64,000 bases of DNA. Source: Halalkalibacter sp. APA_J-10(15). GTDB lineage: Bacteria; Bacillota; Bacilli; Bacillales; Bacillaceae_D. The notes beneath the pieces were generated by a model. It was not told the origin of the DNA. It was given only the letters and a program-made list of their open reading frames with translations, and searched no databases. The position numbers and the translations under genes were made by a program. The stretch covers positions 169,647 through 233,646 of the forward strand of contig NZ_JALKEV010000007.1 in assembly GCF_023017105.1 (NCBI RefSeq), read 5' to 3'. Below are positions 18,439 through 27,368 of this stretch, in pieces. Position 1 is the stretch's first letter. Each line of letters begins with the position of its first letter.

Positions 18439-18522
18439 ATAGAAGGAGGTGGCTTTGTTAATTATCGTTATACGCTTGTGAATTTGTGTATTATTCGAAT
18501 ACGTAAAGGGGGAATAAGAAGG

Positions 18523-19848
18523 ATGAAGAAACAAAGCTTATCCATAATGCTTGTAGGATTAGTGGGCTTGATTTTAGTTGCGTGTGGAGGAGAGGATTCG
18601 AGTTCAGAGGCCGATGCTTCAGAGGTAATCGGTGGAGATGAAGAGGATGCAATAGAATTAACATTCTGGACGTTTAATGAATTGCATATGAACATATTTA
18701 GAGATTCAGTCACCCGTTGGAATGAAGAGTTTCCAGATCGTCCGATTACATTAGTTGCAGAAACATACCCGTATGATAATATGCATAACAATCTTTTACT
18801 TGCTCTACAGTCAGAGACAGGTGCACCTGACCTTGTTGATATCGAGCTCGGACGTTTCCCTAATTATTTACAAGGTGAGCCACAATTACTGCCGATGAAT
18901 GAGTACGTAGAGCCAGTATTAGACGACTTTATCGAATCACGATTTGATATTTATGCGAAGGATGGTATTTACTATGGGCTTCCTACACACGTAGGTGCAA
19001 CAGTTGCTTATTACAACAAAGAAATTATGGATGAAGCTGGCGTAGATATTGATTCCATTCAAACATGGGATGATTATGTCGAGGCTGGAAAACAGGTAGT
19101 TGCCAATACTGATGCTGCGATGGTGACGTTAGAAACGGAAGACTATTGGTCTTATTGGCCACTTCTGGCTCAGCAAGGGTCTGATTTCTTTGACGAGAAC
19201 GGAGAAGTTATTCTTGATAGTTCAGTAAATATCGATACTTTGCAATTTATGTATGACATGGTGTATGAACATGAGATTGCGGAATTGACACCAGGTGGCG
19301 GTCATCATGCAGAAGAGTATTACGGCTTTATGAATGATGGTGGAGCAGCTTCGGTCATTATGCCAATGTGGTATATGGGACGGTTTACAGATTATATGGA
19401 AGATTTAGAAAGTAAAATTGTTATTCGACCAATGCCAAGGTGGACAGAGGATGGAAATCGTTCAGCAGGTGCTGGGGGTACAGGGACTGTTGTAACGAAT
19501 CAAACTGAACATCCAGAGCTTGCAAAAGAATTTTTAGCTTATACGAAGCTAACTGAAGAAGGAAACTTAGCTCTTTGGGAAATAATGGGCTTTGATCCGC
19601 CAATGTGGACAGTATGGGACTCAGAGACAATTCGTGAGGATAATAGATATTATCAATATTTTGGTACAGATATTTTTGATACATTACTTGAAATACGTGA
19701 TGAGATTAACTCCATCAACATTACAGATCGAAATCCAATTGCTCAACAGCAGTTAACGACAAATGTATTTAATAACGTGTTAAGGGCTCAATCACAAACT
19801 CCTGAGGAAGCGCTAAAACAAGCTGCGGATGAGATTCGTAACAATTAA
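18523..19848 (+). CDS. Sugar ABC importer, solute-binding lipoprotein 2
   Basis: 441 residues. Lipoprotein signal with lipobox LVAC and Cys 21, an acidic linker, then a family 1 solute-binding fold (PDLVDIELGRFPNYLQG, GLPTHVGATVAYYNKEIMDEAG). The frame extends back to 18424, inside the operator palindrome; ATG 18523 has both AAGGGGG and AGAAGG upstream and begins a proper signal peptide, so it is chosen. It heads an operon with two permeases and a YesL-like protein, controlled by the LacI-type palindromes and cre. The pectate lyase 4.9 kb downstream suggests oligogalacturonide as ligand, which is inference. Confidence 0.9.
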   Translation: MKKQSLSIMLVGLVGLILVACGGEDSSSEADASEVIGGDEEDAIELTFWTFNELHMNIFRDSVTRWNEEFPDRPITLVAETYPYDNMHNNLLLALQSETGAPDLVDIELGRFPNYLQGEPQLLPMNEYVEPVLDDFIESRFDIYAKDGIYYGLPTHVGATVAYYNKEIMDEAGVDIDSIQTWDDYVEAGKQVVANTDAAMVTLETEDYWSYWPLLAQQGSDFFDENGEVILDSSVNIDTLQFMYDMVYEHEIAELTPGGGHHAEEYYGFMNDGGAASVIMPMWYMGRFTDYMEDLESKIVIRPMPRWTEDGNRSAGAGGTGTVVTNQTEHPELAKEFLAYTKLTEEGNLALWEIMGFDPPMWTVWDSETIREDNRYYQYFGTDIFDTLLEIRDEINSINITDRNPIAQQQLTTNVFNNVLRAQSQTPEEALKQAADEIRNN

Positions 19849-19860
19849 ACCTTTCATGCA

Positions 19861-19924
19861 GGTAGTAAGGTACTGATTGTTCATACATCTTATAGAACTT
19901 TTTTCAGTACCTTTCCTCACTACC
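19861..19924 (+). other. Intercistronic hairpin after binding-protein gene 2
   Basis: GGTAGT..GGTACTGA (19861-19876) pairs with TCAGTACC..ACTACC (19904-19924). Long stem with an internal mismatch, no T-run at its 3' end. Same position relative to the binding-protein gene as at 11795 and 28439. Confidence 0.5.
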
Positions 19925-19957
19925 ATGATCTGTTTGAGATGGAAAGGAGTCAATAAG

Positions 19958-20893
19958 ATGGAACGTGTCGTTTCAAGTGAAAAGAAGTATGGTCCAAAGC
20001 CAAAGCGTACATTTGTACAATTCCTATTATCAAAAAAAGTAGCCCCATATGTATTTGTATCTCCATTTATTATTTCATTTTTGCTATTATTTTTTTACCC
20101 GCTTGTTAATGGAATTATTATGAGTTTTCAAAGCATTCTGCCCGGTCAAACGACATTTGTAGGCTCTAGTAATTTTGAACGTATTTTAAATCCAACGTTT
20201 TATCGCGCTTTGTACAATACGTCAGTGTATGTAATATTGACAACGATTATTCTAGTGGCGATTCCGATGGTTTTGGCAACAATATTAAATTCAAGCATGA
20301 TGCGCTTTTCCCACTTTTTTCGTGCTTCGTTATTCATTCCTGCGTTAACATCTGTTATTGTCGCTGGGGTTGTGTTTCGTTTAATGTTTGGTGAATCAGA
20401 TGAGGCCATTGCTAACGCAATAATTGGGTTTTTAGGCTTTGAACCATTGCAATGGCGTTATGGTGCTGTAACAGGTATGTTCTTAATGGTTATTTTAGCA
20501 TCCTGGCGTTGGATTGGTGTGAATATTATTTACTTTATGGCGGGGTTAACAAATGTCCCAAAGGAGCTGTATGAAGCAGCTGAAATAGATGGAGCAGGTG
20601 TGATTCAGAAGTTCTTCCATATTACATTGCCGTTATTAAAGCCAGTAACGATTTATGTCGTAACTTTAACGGTTATTAATGGCTTTAGAATGTATGAAGA
20701 GAGCTTCGTTTTTTGGGAGAACGCTTCACCAGGTAACATTGGGTTGACGGTTGTCGGATATATATATCAGCAAGGTTTTCAAATGAATAATATGGGATTT
20801 GGTTCCGCAATAGGGGTCGTACTAATGGCTATTATCTTTATTGTAAGCATCATTCAACTTAAGTTCTTTGGTGCGTTAAAGAAGGGGGACTAA
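19958..20893 (+). CDS. Sugar ABC importer permease 1
   Basis: 311 residues. Six predicted membrane helices after a basic cytoplasmic tail (KKYGPKPKRTFVQFLLSKKVAPYVF); EAA loop KELYEAAEIDGAGVIQKFFHITLP for ATPase docking. ATG 19958 is preceded by AAAGGAGT; the frame continues upstream to 19877 through the intercistronic hairpin and is not used. Partners are the binding lipoprotein upstream and the second permease three bases downstream. Confidence 0.92.
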   Translation: MERVVSSEKKYGPKPKRTFVQFLLSKKVAPYVFVSPFIISFLLLFFYPLVNGIIMSFQSILPGQTTFVGSSNFERILNPTFYRALYNTSVYVILTTIILVAIPMVLATILNSSMMRFSHFFRASLFIPALTSVIVAGVVFRLMFGESDEAIANAIIGFLGFEPLQWRYGAVTGMFLMVILASWRWIGVNIIYFMAGLTNVPKELYEAAEIDGAGVIQKFFHITLPLLKPVTIYVVTLTVINGFRMYEESFVFWENASPGNIGLTVVGYIYQQGFQMNNMGFGSAIGVVLMAIIFIVSIIQLKFFGALKKGD

Positions 20894-20896
20894 GCG

Positions 20897-21733
20897 ATGA
20901 CTACGAAGCGTAAGGTGTTTTCGACAATCTTAATTGTTGTGATTGCGGTTGTAGCCTTTCTTGCAGTTTTTCCATTATTAGCACTTGTCGTTTCTTCATT
21001 TAGACCATCTTCAGAATTAATGCGAAATGGAATCACATTGGCAATATCATTGGATCAGTTAAATTTTTCAAACTATGCTTATATTTTCACACAATCGGGT
21101 AACTATTGGCAGTGGTATGTAAATAGTATTTTCATTTCGGCATTAACGATCGTCCTCTCTTTGTTTTTTTCATCAATGGTCGGTTATGCATTAGCCGTTT
21201 ATCAATTCAGAGGAAGGAATACGATATTTATTTTAGTGCTTTTAATACTTATGGTACCATTCGAAATATTAATGCTCCCATTATACCGTTTAATGACAAC
21301 ACTCGGCTTAATTGATAGTTATCTAGCTGTTATTCTGCCAATGGTTGTAGCGCCTGTAGCGGTTTTCTTCTTTCGACAATATGCTGTGGGACTACCGAAG
21401 GAATTAATGGAGTCCGCTAGGATTGATGGCTGTACAGAGTATGGTATCTACTACAGGATTATGGCACCGTTAATGCTCCCATCTTTTGCCGCAATGGCGA
21501 TTCTTCAAGGATTAGCAAGCTGGAATAACTTTCTCTGGCCGTTAGTTGTTTTACGTTCAAATAATATGTTTACATTACCGATCGGTTTAGCTACATTATT
21601 AACACCATATGGCAACAATTACGATGTGCTTATTGTCGGCTCTGTCATGACAGTTATACCGGTTATTGTTTTATTTTTGTTTTTCCAGCGTTATTTTATT
21701 TCCGGATTAACAGTTGGTGGAGTGAAAGGTTAG
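20897..21733 (+). CDS. Sugar ABC importer permease 2
   Basis: 278 residues, six predicted membrane helices, EAA loop KELMESARIDGCTEYGIYYRI and the C-terminal GLTVGGVKG typical of carbohydrate uptake permeases. A three-base gap from permease 1 implies coupled translation. As in the first importer, no ATP-binding subunit is encoded here. Confidence 0.92.
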   Translation: MTTKRKVFSTILIVVIAVVAFLAVFPLLALVVSSFRPSSELMRNGITLAISLDQLNFSNYAYIFTQSGNYWQWYVNSIFISALTIVLSLFFSSMVGYALAVYQFRGRNTIFILVLLILMVPFEILMLPLYRLMTTLGLIDSYLAVILPMVVAPVAVFFFRQYAVGLPKELMESARIDGCTEYGIYYRIMAPLMLPSFAAMAILQGLASWNNFLWPLVVLRSNNMFTLPIGLATLLTPYGNNYDVLIVGSVMTVIPVIVLFLFFQRYFISGLTVGGVKG

Positions 21734-21756
21734 AGTAAATAGTGAAGGGAGAAAAT

Positions 21757-22410
21757 ATGGAAGGTAATGTGCTTATGAATAAGCTGATGTCTATCTTTAA
21801 TTGGATTTTCAAAATGGCATATTTGAATGGATTATGGATCCTTTTTAGCTTAGTAGGTCTTGTTATCTTTGGCTTTTTCCCTTCTACCATTGCAATGCTG
21901 ACAATTTGTAAAAAGTGGTTGAATGGCGAGGAAGAATTACCGATTTTTAAAACATTTATGAATGTTTTAAAAGCAGAGAAGCTGAGAGGAAATCTATTAG
22001 GGTGGATACTTGTATCGATTGGAGCTGTTCTGTATGCCAACTTTCTTGTTATACAAGCGAATGTAGAGAGTGTAAGTATCATTTTTATATTTTCCTTTTA
22101 TTTAATCGCTTTCCTTTATATTGTCACACTTACTCATGTGTTTCCATTATATATTCACTATAAAGTTCCATTATTAATCATTATCAAAAATGCTTTTATT
22201 ATGAGTCTTTCAAATATACACTTCTCAGGAGGTATGATCATTAGCCAATCGGCGATTTATTATGTCATGTTTTCATACCCTGCTTCTGCTCTATTTTTCT
22301 TAGGAAGTGTACAAGCGATGATTCAAATGTGGCTTGCGGTTCGGTCATTTCATAGAATCGAGATGAAAGTAGAAAGGCTACGAATGAAGCAAGAGTCCAA
22401 TATAGCTTAA
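21757..22410 (+). CDS. YesL-like DUF624 membrane protein
   Basis: 217 residues with about five hydrophobic segments (FKMAYLNGLWILFSLVGLVIFGFFPS is the conserved start of the DUF624/YesL group). Members accompany binding-protein-dependent sugar importers and rhamnogalacturonan genes in Bacillus; the molecular role is unknown. ATG 21757 follows AAGGGAG by five bases; an in-frame GTG at 21742 precedes the ribosome site. Last gene of the operon, followed by a perfect 19-bp hairpin. Confidence 0.82.
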   Translation: MEGNVLMNKLMSIFNWIFKMAYLNGLWILFSLVGLVIFGFFPSTIAMLTICKKWLNGEEELPIFKTFMNVLKAEKLRGNLLGWILVSIGAVLYANFLVIQANVESVSIIFIFSFYLIAFLYIVTLTHVFPLYIHYKVPLLIIIKNAFIMSLSNIHFSGGMIISQSAIYYVMFSYPASALFFLGSVQAMIQMWLAVRSFHRIEMKVERLRMKQESNIA

Positions 22411-22467
22411 GAGATCGTGAATCTTTTTTGGAGTAGGATTCTATGGTTCATATTTACGGTGCATAGA

Positions 22468-22516
22468 AAATAGTGAAGCTTAGTGTAGAAAGATTTAACA
22501 CTAAGCTTCACTATTT
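22468..22516 (+). terminator. Perfect 19-bp hairpin after YesL-like gene
   Basis: AAATAGTGAAGCTTAGTGT (22468-22486) pairs perfectly with ACACTAAGCTTCACTATTT (22498-22516) around an 11-base loop. Very stable, although the T-run after it is short. Confidence 0.8.
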
Positions 22517-22618
22517 GTATGGGGAGTATACGGAACTGAATCTAAAGAAATAGTTGCCAAAATGTTCAGATTAAAGTATTATGTATCTAAATGATATATC
22601 AAAAAGATAGGTGGTTGG

Positions 22619-23170
22619 ATGTCAAAAGAAAATTATACGAAGTACGTCATTTTAGGCTTACTGACGACACATTGTCGGTCAGGGTACTCGATGAAAAAAA
22701 TGATCGATACGAGCTTGAACTATTTTTGGAAAGTAAGCTATGGTCAAATTTATCCGATGCTAAAGGTGTTGGTAGATGAGGGATTAGCAGAAGAGTCAGA
22801 CGTCGTTGATGATGGAAGCAAGCGTGAGAAGAAGGAATATTCTATTACGAAAAAGGGGCAAGAAGAGCTACGTGACTGGCTGCAAAGACCGATTGTAAGT
22901 ATTCCCGTAGAAAAAAATGAATTACTTCTAAAGCTTTTTTTCAGTCGTAACGTGGAAAAGAACTATTCCATTGAACAACTAAGTTCGTATTTACACTTAC
23001 ACAAAGAACGTTTTGCTGTGTATCAAACAATTGAAAAGATGATTCAAAGCTATTCAACGGGGCTTGATGATGAACACTATGGGCTCATTACACTTGATTA
23101 TGGAAAAAGGACGACAAACGCTGTAATTGAATGGTGTGAAGAAACGATTCGTACATTATCAAAAAGCTGA
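22619..23170 (+). CDS. PadR-family transcriptional regulator
   Basis: 183 residues. N-terminal PadR winged helix (YVILGLLTTHCRSGYSMKKMID, SYGQIYPMLKVLVDEGLAEES, the YSITKKGQEELRDWL wing) and a C-terminal helical dimerisation domain (PF10400-like, KNELLLKLFFSRNVEKN). PadR proteins usually repress their own operon and a detoxification or transport gene. ATG 22619 follows TAGGTGG. The next gene, a DUF4188 protein, starts 16 bases after its stop, so the two form an operon. An AT-rich imperfect dyad (ATGTATCTAAATGATATAT, 22581-22599) upstream is a possible autoregulatory site. Confidence 0.9.
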   Translation: MSKENYTKYVILGLLTTHCRSGYSMKKMIDTSLNYFWKVSYGQIYPMLKVLVDEGLAEESDVVDDGSKREKKEYSITKKGQEELRDWLQRPIVSIPVEKNELLLKLFFSRNVEKNYSIEQLSSYLHLHKERFAVYQTIEKMIQSYSTGLDDEHYGLITLDYGKRTTNAVIEWCEETIRTLSKS

Positions 23171-23186
23171 TGAGGAGGAGTTAACC

Positions 23187-23657
23187 GTGGGGAAATCAAT
23201 TTATCCGGGACGTTTTACGGCTGATAATCAAGAGGATATTGTCGTATTCATGATTGGGATGAGAGTCAATCAGTGGTGGGCAGTTCATAAGTGGTTGCCA
23301 GTGTTTGTAGCAATGCCCCCAATGATGAGGGAGTTAGCAACGAATAAAGAGTTAGGCTGCTTGTCGATGGAAAGCTTTACAGGTTTGCGTACGACGTATT
23401 TATTGCAATATTGGCGTTCAGAAAAGGATTTATTCACGTATGCGAGAGGCGATCTCCATCTCCCAGCGTGGAAATCCTTTAATAAGAGAGCTCGAAATAA
23501 CTCAGCAGTTGGCTTTTATCATGAAACCTATGTAGTACCAAAAGGTAGCTCGGAATCAATTTATGTCAATATGCCCAAGTTCGGTTTGGCAAATGCAACA
23601 GCACATATTTCAGTTGATTCTAAGCTTGATACAGCGGAGCAAAGACTGAGGAGGTGA
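23187..23657 (+). CDS. DUF4188 protein (heme-oxygenase/monooxygenase-like fold)
   Basis: 156 residues. Matches the DUF4188 pattern: SIYPGRFTAD start, MRVNQWWAVHKWLPVF, LLQYWRSEKDLFTYAR, FYHETYVVPKGS. Proteins of this group resemble small ferredoxin-like (ABM-type) monooxygenases, but no reaction is established that I can name. GTG 23187 lies six bases after AGGAGGAG; the longer open frame overlaps the PadR gene and lacks a ribosome site. Being co-transcribed with PadR suggests a stress- or phenolic-inducible detoxification role, which is inference. Confidence 0.75.
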   Translation: MGKSIYPGRFTADNQEDIVVFMIGMRVNQWWAVHKWLPVFVAMPPMMRELATNKELGCLSMESFTGLRTTYLLQYWRSEKDLFTYARGDLHLPAWKSFNKRARNNSAVGFYHETYVVPKGSSESIYVNMPKFGLANATAHISVDSKLDTAEQRLRR

Positions 23658-23687
23658 ATGGTAAATCATACATTTTAATAGAACAAG

Positions 23688-23726
23688 ATGTCTCATTATG
23701 GTTATTTCCTAATGGGACATTTTTTT
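23688..23726 (+). terminator. Terminator after DUF4188 gene
   Basis: ATGTCTCATTA (23688-23698) pairs with TAATGGGACAT (23710-23720) with one C-G/T-G variation, followed by TTTTTT. Confidence 0.85.
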
Positions 23727-23807
23727 ATGTTAAATGATCAGCTTTGTTAAAATGAGAAATGATATACTGATTAAAAAGGTACCTACATATAATGAAGGAG
23801 GCTACTG

Positions 23808-24662
23808 ATGGTCAAAAATATTAATTTTTCACAAAGGGAGCATTCTTTTTATATTCATTCTGAGCCTGACGGATCTTCAAAAGGAGAAATGAGAACGTAT
23901 CATTTGCACGATGATTTTGAGATTTACTTTCTTATTAAGGGTGAAAGAGCTTATATAGTACACAATACTCATTATCCGATTAAAGAGCAAAGTTTAGTCT
24001 TTATTAATCGTCATATTGCCCATAGAACGGCCACTCTTAATAACGATAACTATTATCGAATTGTAATGAATTTTAGAGAGTCATTTATTCCTCATCATGC
24101 TTTGTACTTAATTAATATTCTTTTTCGTAAAAGTCCAACCGTTGTGACATTAAGTGATCAAGATACGATGAGATTTTATAAAATAGTAGAAATTCTATTA
24201 TATGAGTACAATGAGCGTCGTTGTGAATCCTCTTTGTATATTCAAGCTTTGCTTATTCAATTACTTATTTTAAGTAAAAGATTATATGAAAAACAAAGTG
24301 ATAGTTCCGCAAATATTCATCATAATCAGCCTTCAGAAATACTTATTAGTAGAGTTATGAAATATATATATGATCAACTTGAAAAAGACCTTTCATTACA
24401 ACAATTAGCTAAAGAATTTCATATTAGTGAGCAGCATTTATGTCGCATATTTAGTAGATGGACAGGTTGTACAGTAGTCCAATATATTAGCGCAGTCAGG
24501 GTAAATGAAGCTAAAAGACTTCTTATCGAAACCGATGAATACGTAAATAACATTAGAAAAAAAGTAGGTTACTCCAACCATGCTCATTTTTGTCGGGTTT
24601 TTAAGCAACATTTAGGAATCTCACCATCAACTTACCGGGATAAACATAGGATAAAAGGTTAG
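23808..24662 (+). CDS. AraC-family regulator with cupin sensor
   Basis: 284 residues. N-terminal cupin/AraC-binding domain (YHLHDDFEIYFLIKGERAYIVHNTHYPIKEQSLVFINRHIAHR) and C-terminal AraC double helix-turn-helix (DLSLQQLAKEFHISEQHLCRIFSRWTG, HFCRVFKQHLGISPSTYR). AAGGAGG lies upstream of ATG 23808, and TATAAT is close to the ribosome site. It is 101 bases upstream of the pectate lyase on the same strand, so it probably responds to a sugar and regulates that gene. Confidence 0.9.
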   Translation: MVKNINFSQREHSFYIHSEPDGSSKGEMRTYHLHDDFEIYFLIKGERAYIVHNTHYPIKEQSLVFINRHIAHRTATLNNDNYYRIVMNFRESFIPHHALYLINILFRKSPTVVTLSDQDTMRFYKIVEILLYEYNERRCESSLYIQALLIQLLILSKRLYEKQSDSSANIHHNQPSEILISRVMKYIYDQLEKDLSLQQLAKEFHISEQHLCRIFSRWTGCTVVQYISAVRVNEAKRLLIETDEYVNNIRKKVGYSNHAHFCRVFKQHLGISPSTYRDKHRIKG

Positions 24663-24713
24663 TAGAACAATATATGTAAAGAATAGAGGCTCCTTCGATC
24701 AACATTTGTAAAA

Positions 24714-24727
24714 TGAAAACGTTTACA
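24714..24727 (+). promoter_or_regulatory. Perfect cre site before pectate lyase
   Basis: TGAAAACGTTTACA fits the consensus TGWNANCGNTNWCA at all 14 positions and lies 37 bases before the start codon. Strong catabolite repression of the lyase is expected. Confidence 0.75.
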
Positions 24728-24763
24728 ATTGACTTGAATAAAAAATGAAAGGAGCTGTTCTTT

Positions 24764-27160
24764 ATGGTAAACAGATTAAAAGGTTCAATACGAATAAGTT
24801 TGCTTGTTTTTCTAATGTTGATAGTGGTAGGGTCTGTAAATGCAGAGGAAGCCATTTATCATGCAGAGGACGCAAAAGGTGAAGGGTTTATTCTGAACGA
24901 TAATCATCAAGGGTATACTGGAGATGCTTTTATTCAGTTCACTCCTAATGTACCTGGAGGCTATGTCGAGTGGGATGTGGAGATTGCTACAGATGGGCTG
25001 TATACACTACAATTTCGTTATGCCCATGGTGCCTTCTTAAATCGGCCTGGTGAAGTACGCGTAAATGATGAAGTAGTAGAAGCTGAATTAGCCTTTGAAT
25101 CTACGGGAGCTTGGAATGCATGGGGGACTTCTGAGATGGTAGTGGAATTGGCAGAGGGAGTGCATACAATCCGACTCACTGGTGTAGGGCCAGAGGGAGG
25201 ACCTAATATTGATGTTTTAAAGGTGATTGAAGGTTATGATGAAGGGGAACAACCAGATGCCCCTAGCTATCCAGTCGTTCCATTGGAAGAGCGTTTCAAT
25301 GAAGAGCCTATTAAACGTTGGCATGAAGAAGGGCTATTGCTTACTGAGCAATCGAAGCAATTAAATCAACCTGTAAAGCAGCTACAGTTTTTGGCGGCGA
25401 TTAATTCCCTTTTTGGCTATACGAATGAAGTGACCTTTAAAGGGGTTGATCCTGTCCCTTTTTCACAGGATTGGGGTGTAGGAGAAAATTCGTGGTATCT
25501 CTATGTACTGCAAGCTGCACATAAGGCTGGATATTTAGAGGACATGAATTCGATCAATGTAAACAAGCCTATTACAAGAGCGGAGGCGGCGTTTATGATT
25601 GCCAACGCTTTACAGTTAGATGAGGATACTGAGACAGCGAACCAATTTCGCGATTTGAATAGACAAGATGAATTAGTGAAAGGAGCCATTGGTGCAGTCA
25701 TTGCTAGTGAGCTATTAGAGCCACATACAAATAAAACGTTTAACCCTAATAAGCCCCTTACCTTTCAGAATTTACAACTAATCATTGAGAAGATTCAAGA
25801 ATATTCCCAAGTGGGAGATCAAGAGGTTCGTATTATAAGCGTGGATGCACTAAGCCCAACAACAATAGCAGTCACGTTAAATGGCTTCTTTGAGGAAATT
25901 AGTCCATATGATATCGAAGTGGCATATGGAGCAGGTGCATGGGCTACATTAAATCCACAACTAAGCAAGCTTGAAGTGACGCAAGCTAGTATTGGTGTGA
26001 ACCAACTAGGTTACAGCGTTTTATTGTATGAATTGGAGCATGCGCTAACGAATGATGCCAAGGTTGCAGCGATTGAACACATTCCGGATGATTCCTATAA
26101 CCAAGACATTGTGGATCAGGCTAATAACTTGATTACATGGCAAATGGAGCACGGAGGTTGGACGAAGAACTTCCCACATATTTATACGCGAGAGTGGGAC
26201 GGGGTTGAATCGCGATCTGAATGGGTTTCCAATGGTGTCGAGCTAGGAACAATTGATAATGATGCAACGATTAATGAAATAAGAACCGTTGCAGCTGCTT
26301 ATAATATGACAGGTGACCCACGTTTTAAGGAAAGTGTTGATCAAGGCTTTGAATTTTTATTTAAGCTGCAATATCCATCTGGTGGCATAAGGCAAGTTTA
26401 TCCACAAAGGGGCGCTGATGAATCTAGCTCAGTATGGTATTCAAATTATGTGACGTTCAATGATGCGGCCATGACAAATGTACTTGAATTGTTTGACGAG
26501 GTGGTAAATAGAGAAGAACCATTCCATACAGATGTAGTGAATGATGAGTTCATTCAAGAGATGGAGTCTTCTATTGAGTTAGCATTAGATTATATATTAA
26601 AAGCACAAATTGAAGTAGATGGTCAATTAACAGCATGGGGGCAGCAGCATGATCCTGTTACGTATGAACCGCAACATGGCCGAAGTTATGAACATCCATC
26701 GATAACGGCGAGTGAGTCAATACCTGTGATCCGTTGGTTAATGGCTAGACCTGAGCAAACAGAAGAGGTTCAAACGGCGGTGAGTAGTGCCCTGTCTTAT
26801 TTTGATCAAGTGAGAATAGAGAATACTCGTTATGATAATCGAACATATCCTTACTTTTTGGATCATTCAGGGAGTACAGTATGGTATCGTTTTTATCAAA
26901 TTGGAACGGATCTCCCAATATTTTCAGGTAGAGATGGTGTAATTAAGCATAATTTAGACGAAATAGAAGAGGAAAGAAGATTAGGATATTCTTGGGCGGG
27001 AACTTGGCCACAGCAACTATTAGAGGTGGCACAAACAACAGGTTATTATGAAAATAAGGTTTATGCTCGGGTTTTACGTGATCAATCAAAGGATCATCTA
27101 AATCGTTCACTTGCTCTTGATTCGATTGTGAAAACGACTAATCGTATTCAAGCTGATTAA
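24764..27160 (+). CDS. Secreted modular pectate lyase (CBM35-SLH-PL10)
   Basis: 798 residues. Signal peptide (about 1-27, ending VNAEE), CBM35 carbohydrate-binding domain (about 30-160, IYHAEDAKGEGFI to NIDVLKV), a region of about three S-layer-homology repeats (about 170-345; WYLYVLQAAHKAGYLED..PITRAEAAFMI and AIGAVIASELLEP..FNPNKPLT are clear, the first is degenerate), a short linker domain, then a polysaccharide lyase 10 catalytic domain (about 440-798; WQMEHGGWTKNF, GTIDNDATINEI, WYRFYQIGTDLPIFSGRDG). It cleaves polygalacturonate by beta-elimination, probably while attached to the cell wall through the SLH part. GAAAGGAG precedes ATG; a perfect cre lies upstream. SLH repeats between the binding and catalytic modules are unusual. 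Confidence 0.88.
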   Translation: MVNRLKGSIRISLLVFLMLIVVGSVNAEEAIYHAEDAKGEGFILNDNHQGYTGDAFIQFTPNVPGGYVEWDVEIATDGLYTLQFRYAHGAFLNRPGEVRVNDEVVEAELAFESTGAWNAWGTSEMVVELAEGVHTIRLTGVGPEGGPNIDVLKVIEGYDEGEQPDAPSYPVVPLEERFNEEPIKRWHEEGLLLTEQSKQLNQPVKQLQFLAAINSLFGYTNEVTFKGVDPVPFSQDWGVGENSWYLYVLQAAHKAGYLEDMNSINVNKPITRAEAAFMIANALQLDEDTETANQFRDLNRQDELVKGAIGAVIASELLEPHTNKTFNPNKPLTFQNLQLIIEKIQEYSQVGDQEVRIISVDALSPTTIAVTLNGFFEEISPYDIEVAYGAGAWATLNPQLSKLEVTQASIGVNQLGYSVLLYELEHALTNDAKVAAIEHIPDDSYNQDIVDQANNLITWQMEHGGWTKNFPHIYTREWDGVESRSEWVSNGVELGTIDNDATINEIRTVAAAYNMTGDPRFKESVDQGFEFLFKLQYPSGGIRQVYPQRGADESSSVWYSNYVTFNDAAMTNVLELFDEVVNREEPFHTDVVNDEFIQEMESSIELALDYILKAQIEVDGQLTAWGQQHDPVTYEPQHGRSYEHPSITASESIPVIRWLMARPEQTEEVQTAVSSALSYFDQVRIENTRYDNRTYPYFLDHSGSTVWYRFYQIGTDLPIFSGRDGVIKHNLDEIEEERRLGYSWAGTWPQQLLEVAQTTGYYENKVYARVLRDQSKDHLNRSLALDSIVKTTNRIQAD

Positions 27161-27168
27161 ATGTTGGG

Positions 27169-27202
27169 AAATGCATCGCATATGAATGGCGGTGCATTTT
27201 TC
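27169..27202 (+). terminator. Terminator after pectate lyase
   Basis: AAATGCATCGC (27169-27179) pairs with GCGGTGCATTT (27189-27199), followed by further T residues. Confidence 0.78.
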
Positions 27203-27273
27203 ATTTATGAATTGATGGATATCGAATGATTATTTATGTGGAATCTATCATTTTGAAATGTGAAACTACTTGA

Positions 27274-27336
27274 TTTACATAAACTTAAACTCTTCTTAAT
27301 AGCACATTAATAGTTGATTTGTATGATGTCTATAAG
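27274..27336 (+). promoter_or_regulatory. PhoP (Pho) box array and -10 of phn operon
   Basis: Five hexamers related to TTHACA lie exactly 11 bp apart: TTTACA 27274, TTAAAC 27285, TTAATA 27296, TTAATA 27307, TTTGTA 27318. Bacillus PhoP-P binds TT(A/C/T)ACA repeats with about 5-bp spacers just upstream of the -10. TATAAG at 27331-27336 is a suitable -10. The operon is therefore probably induced by phosphate starvation. Confidence 0.65.
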
Positions 27337-27368
27337 TTTCAATTTAATAGTTTGAGAGGGGAAGTTAG

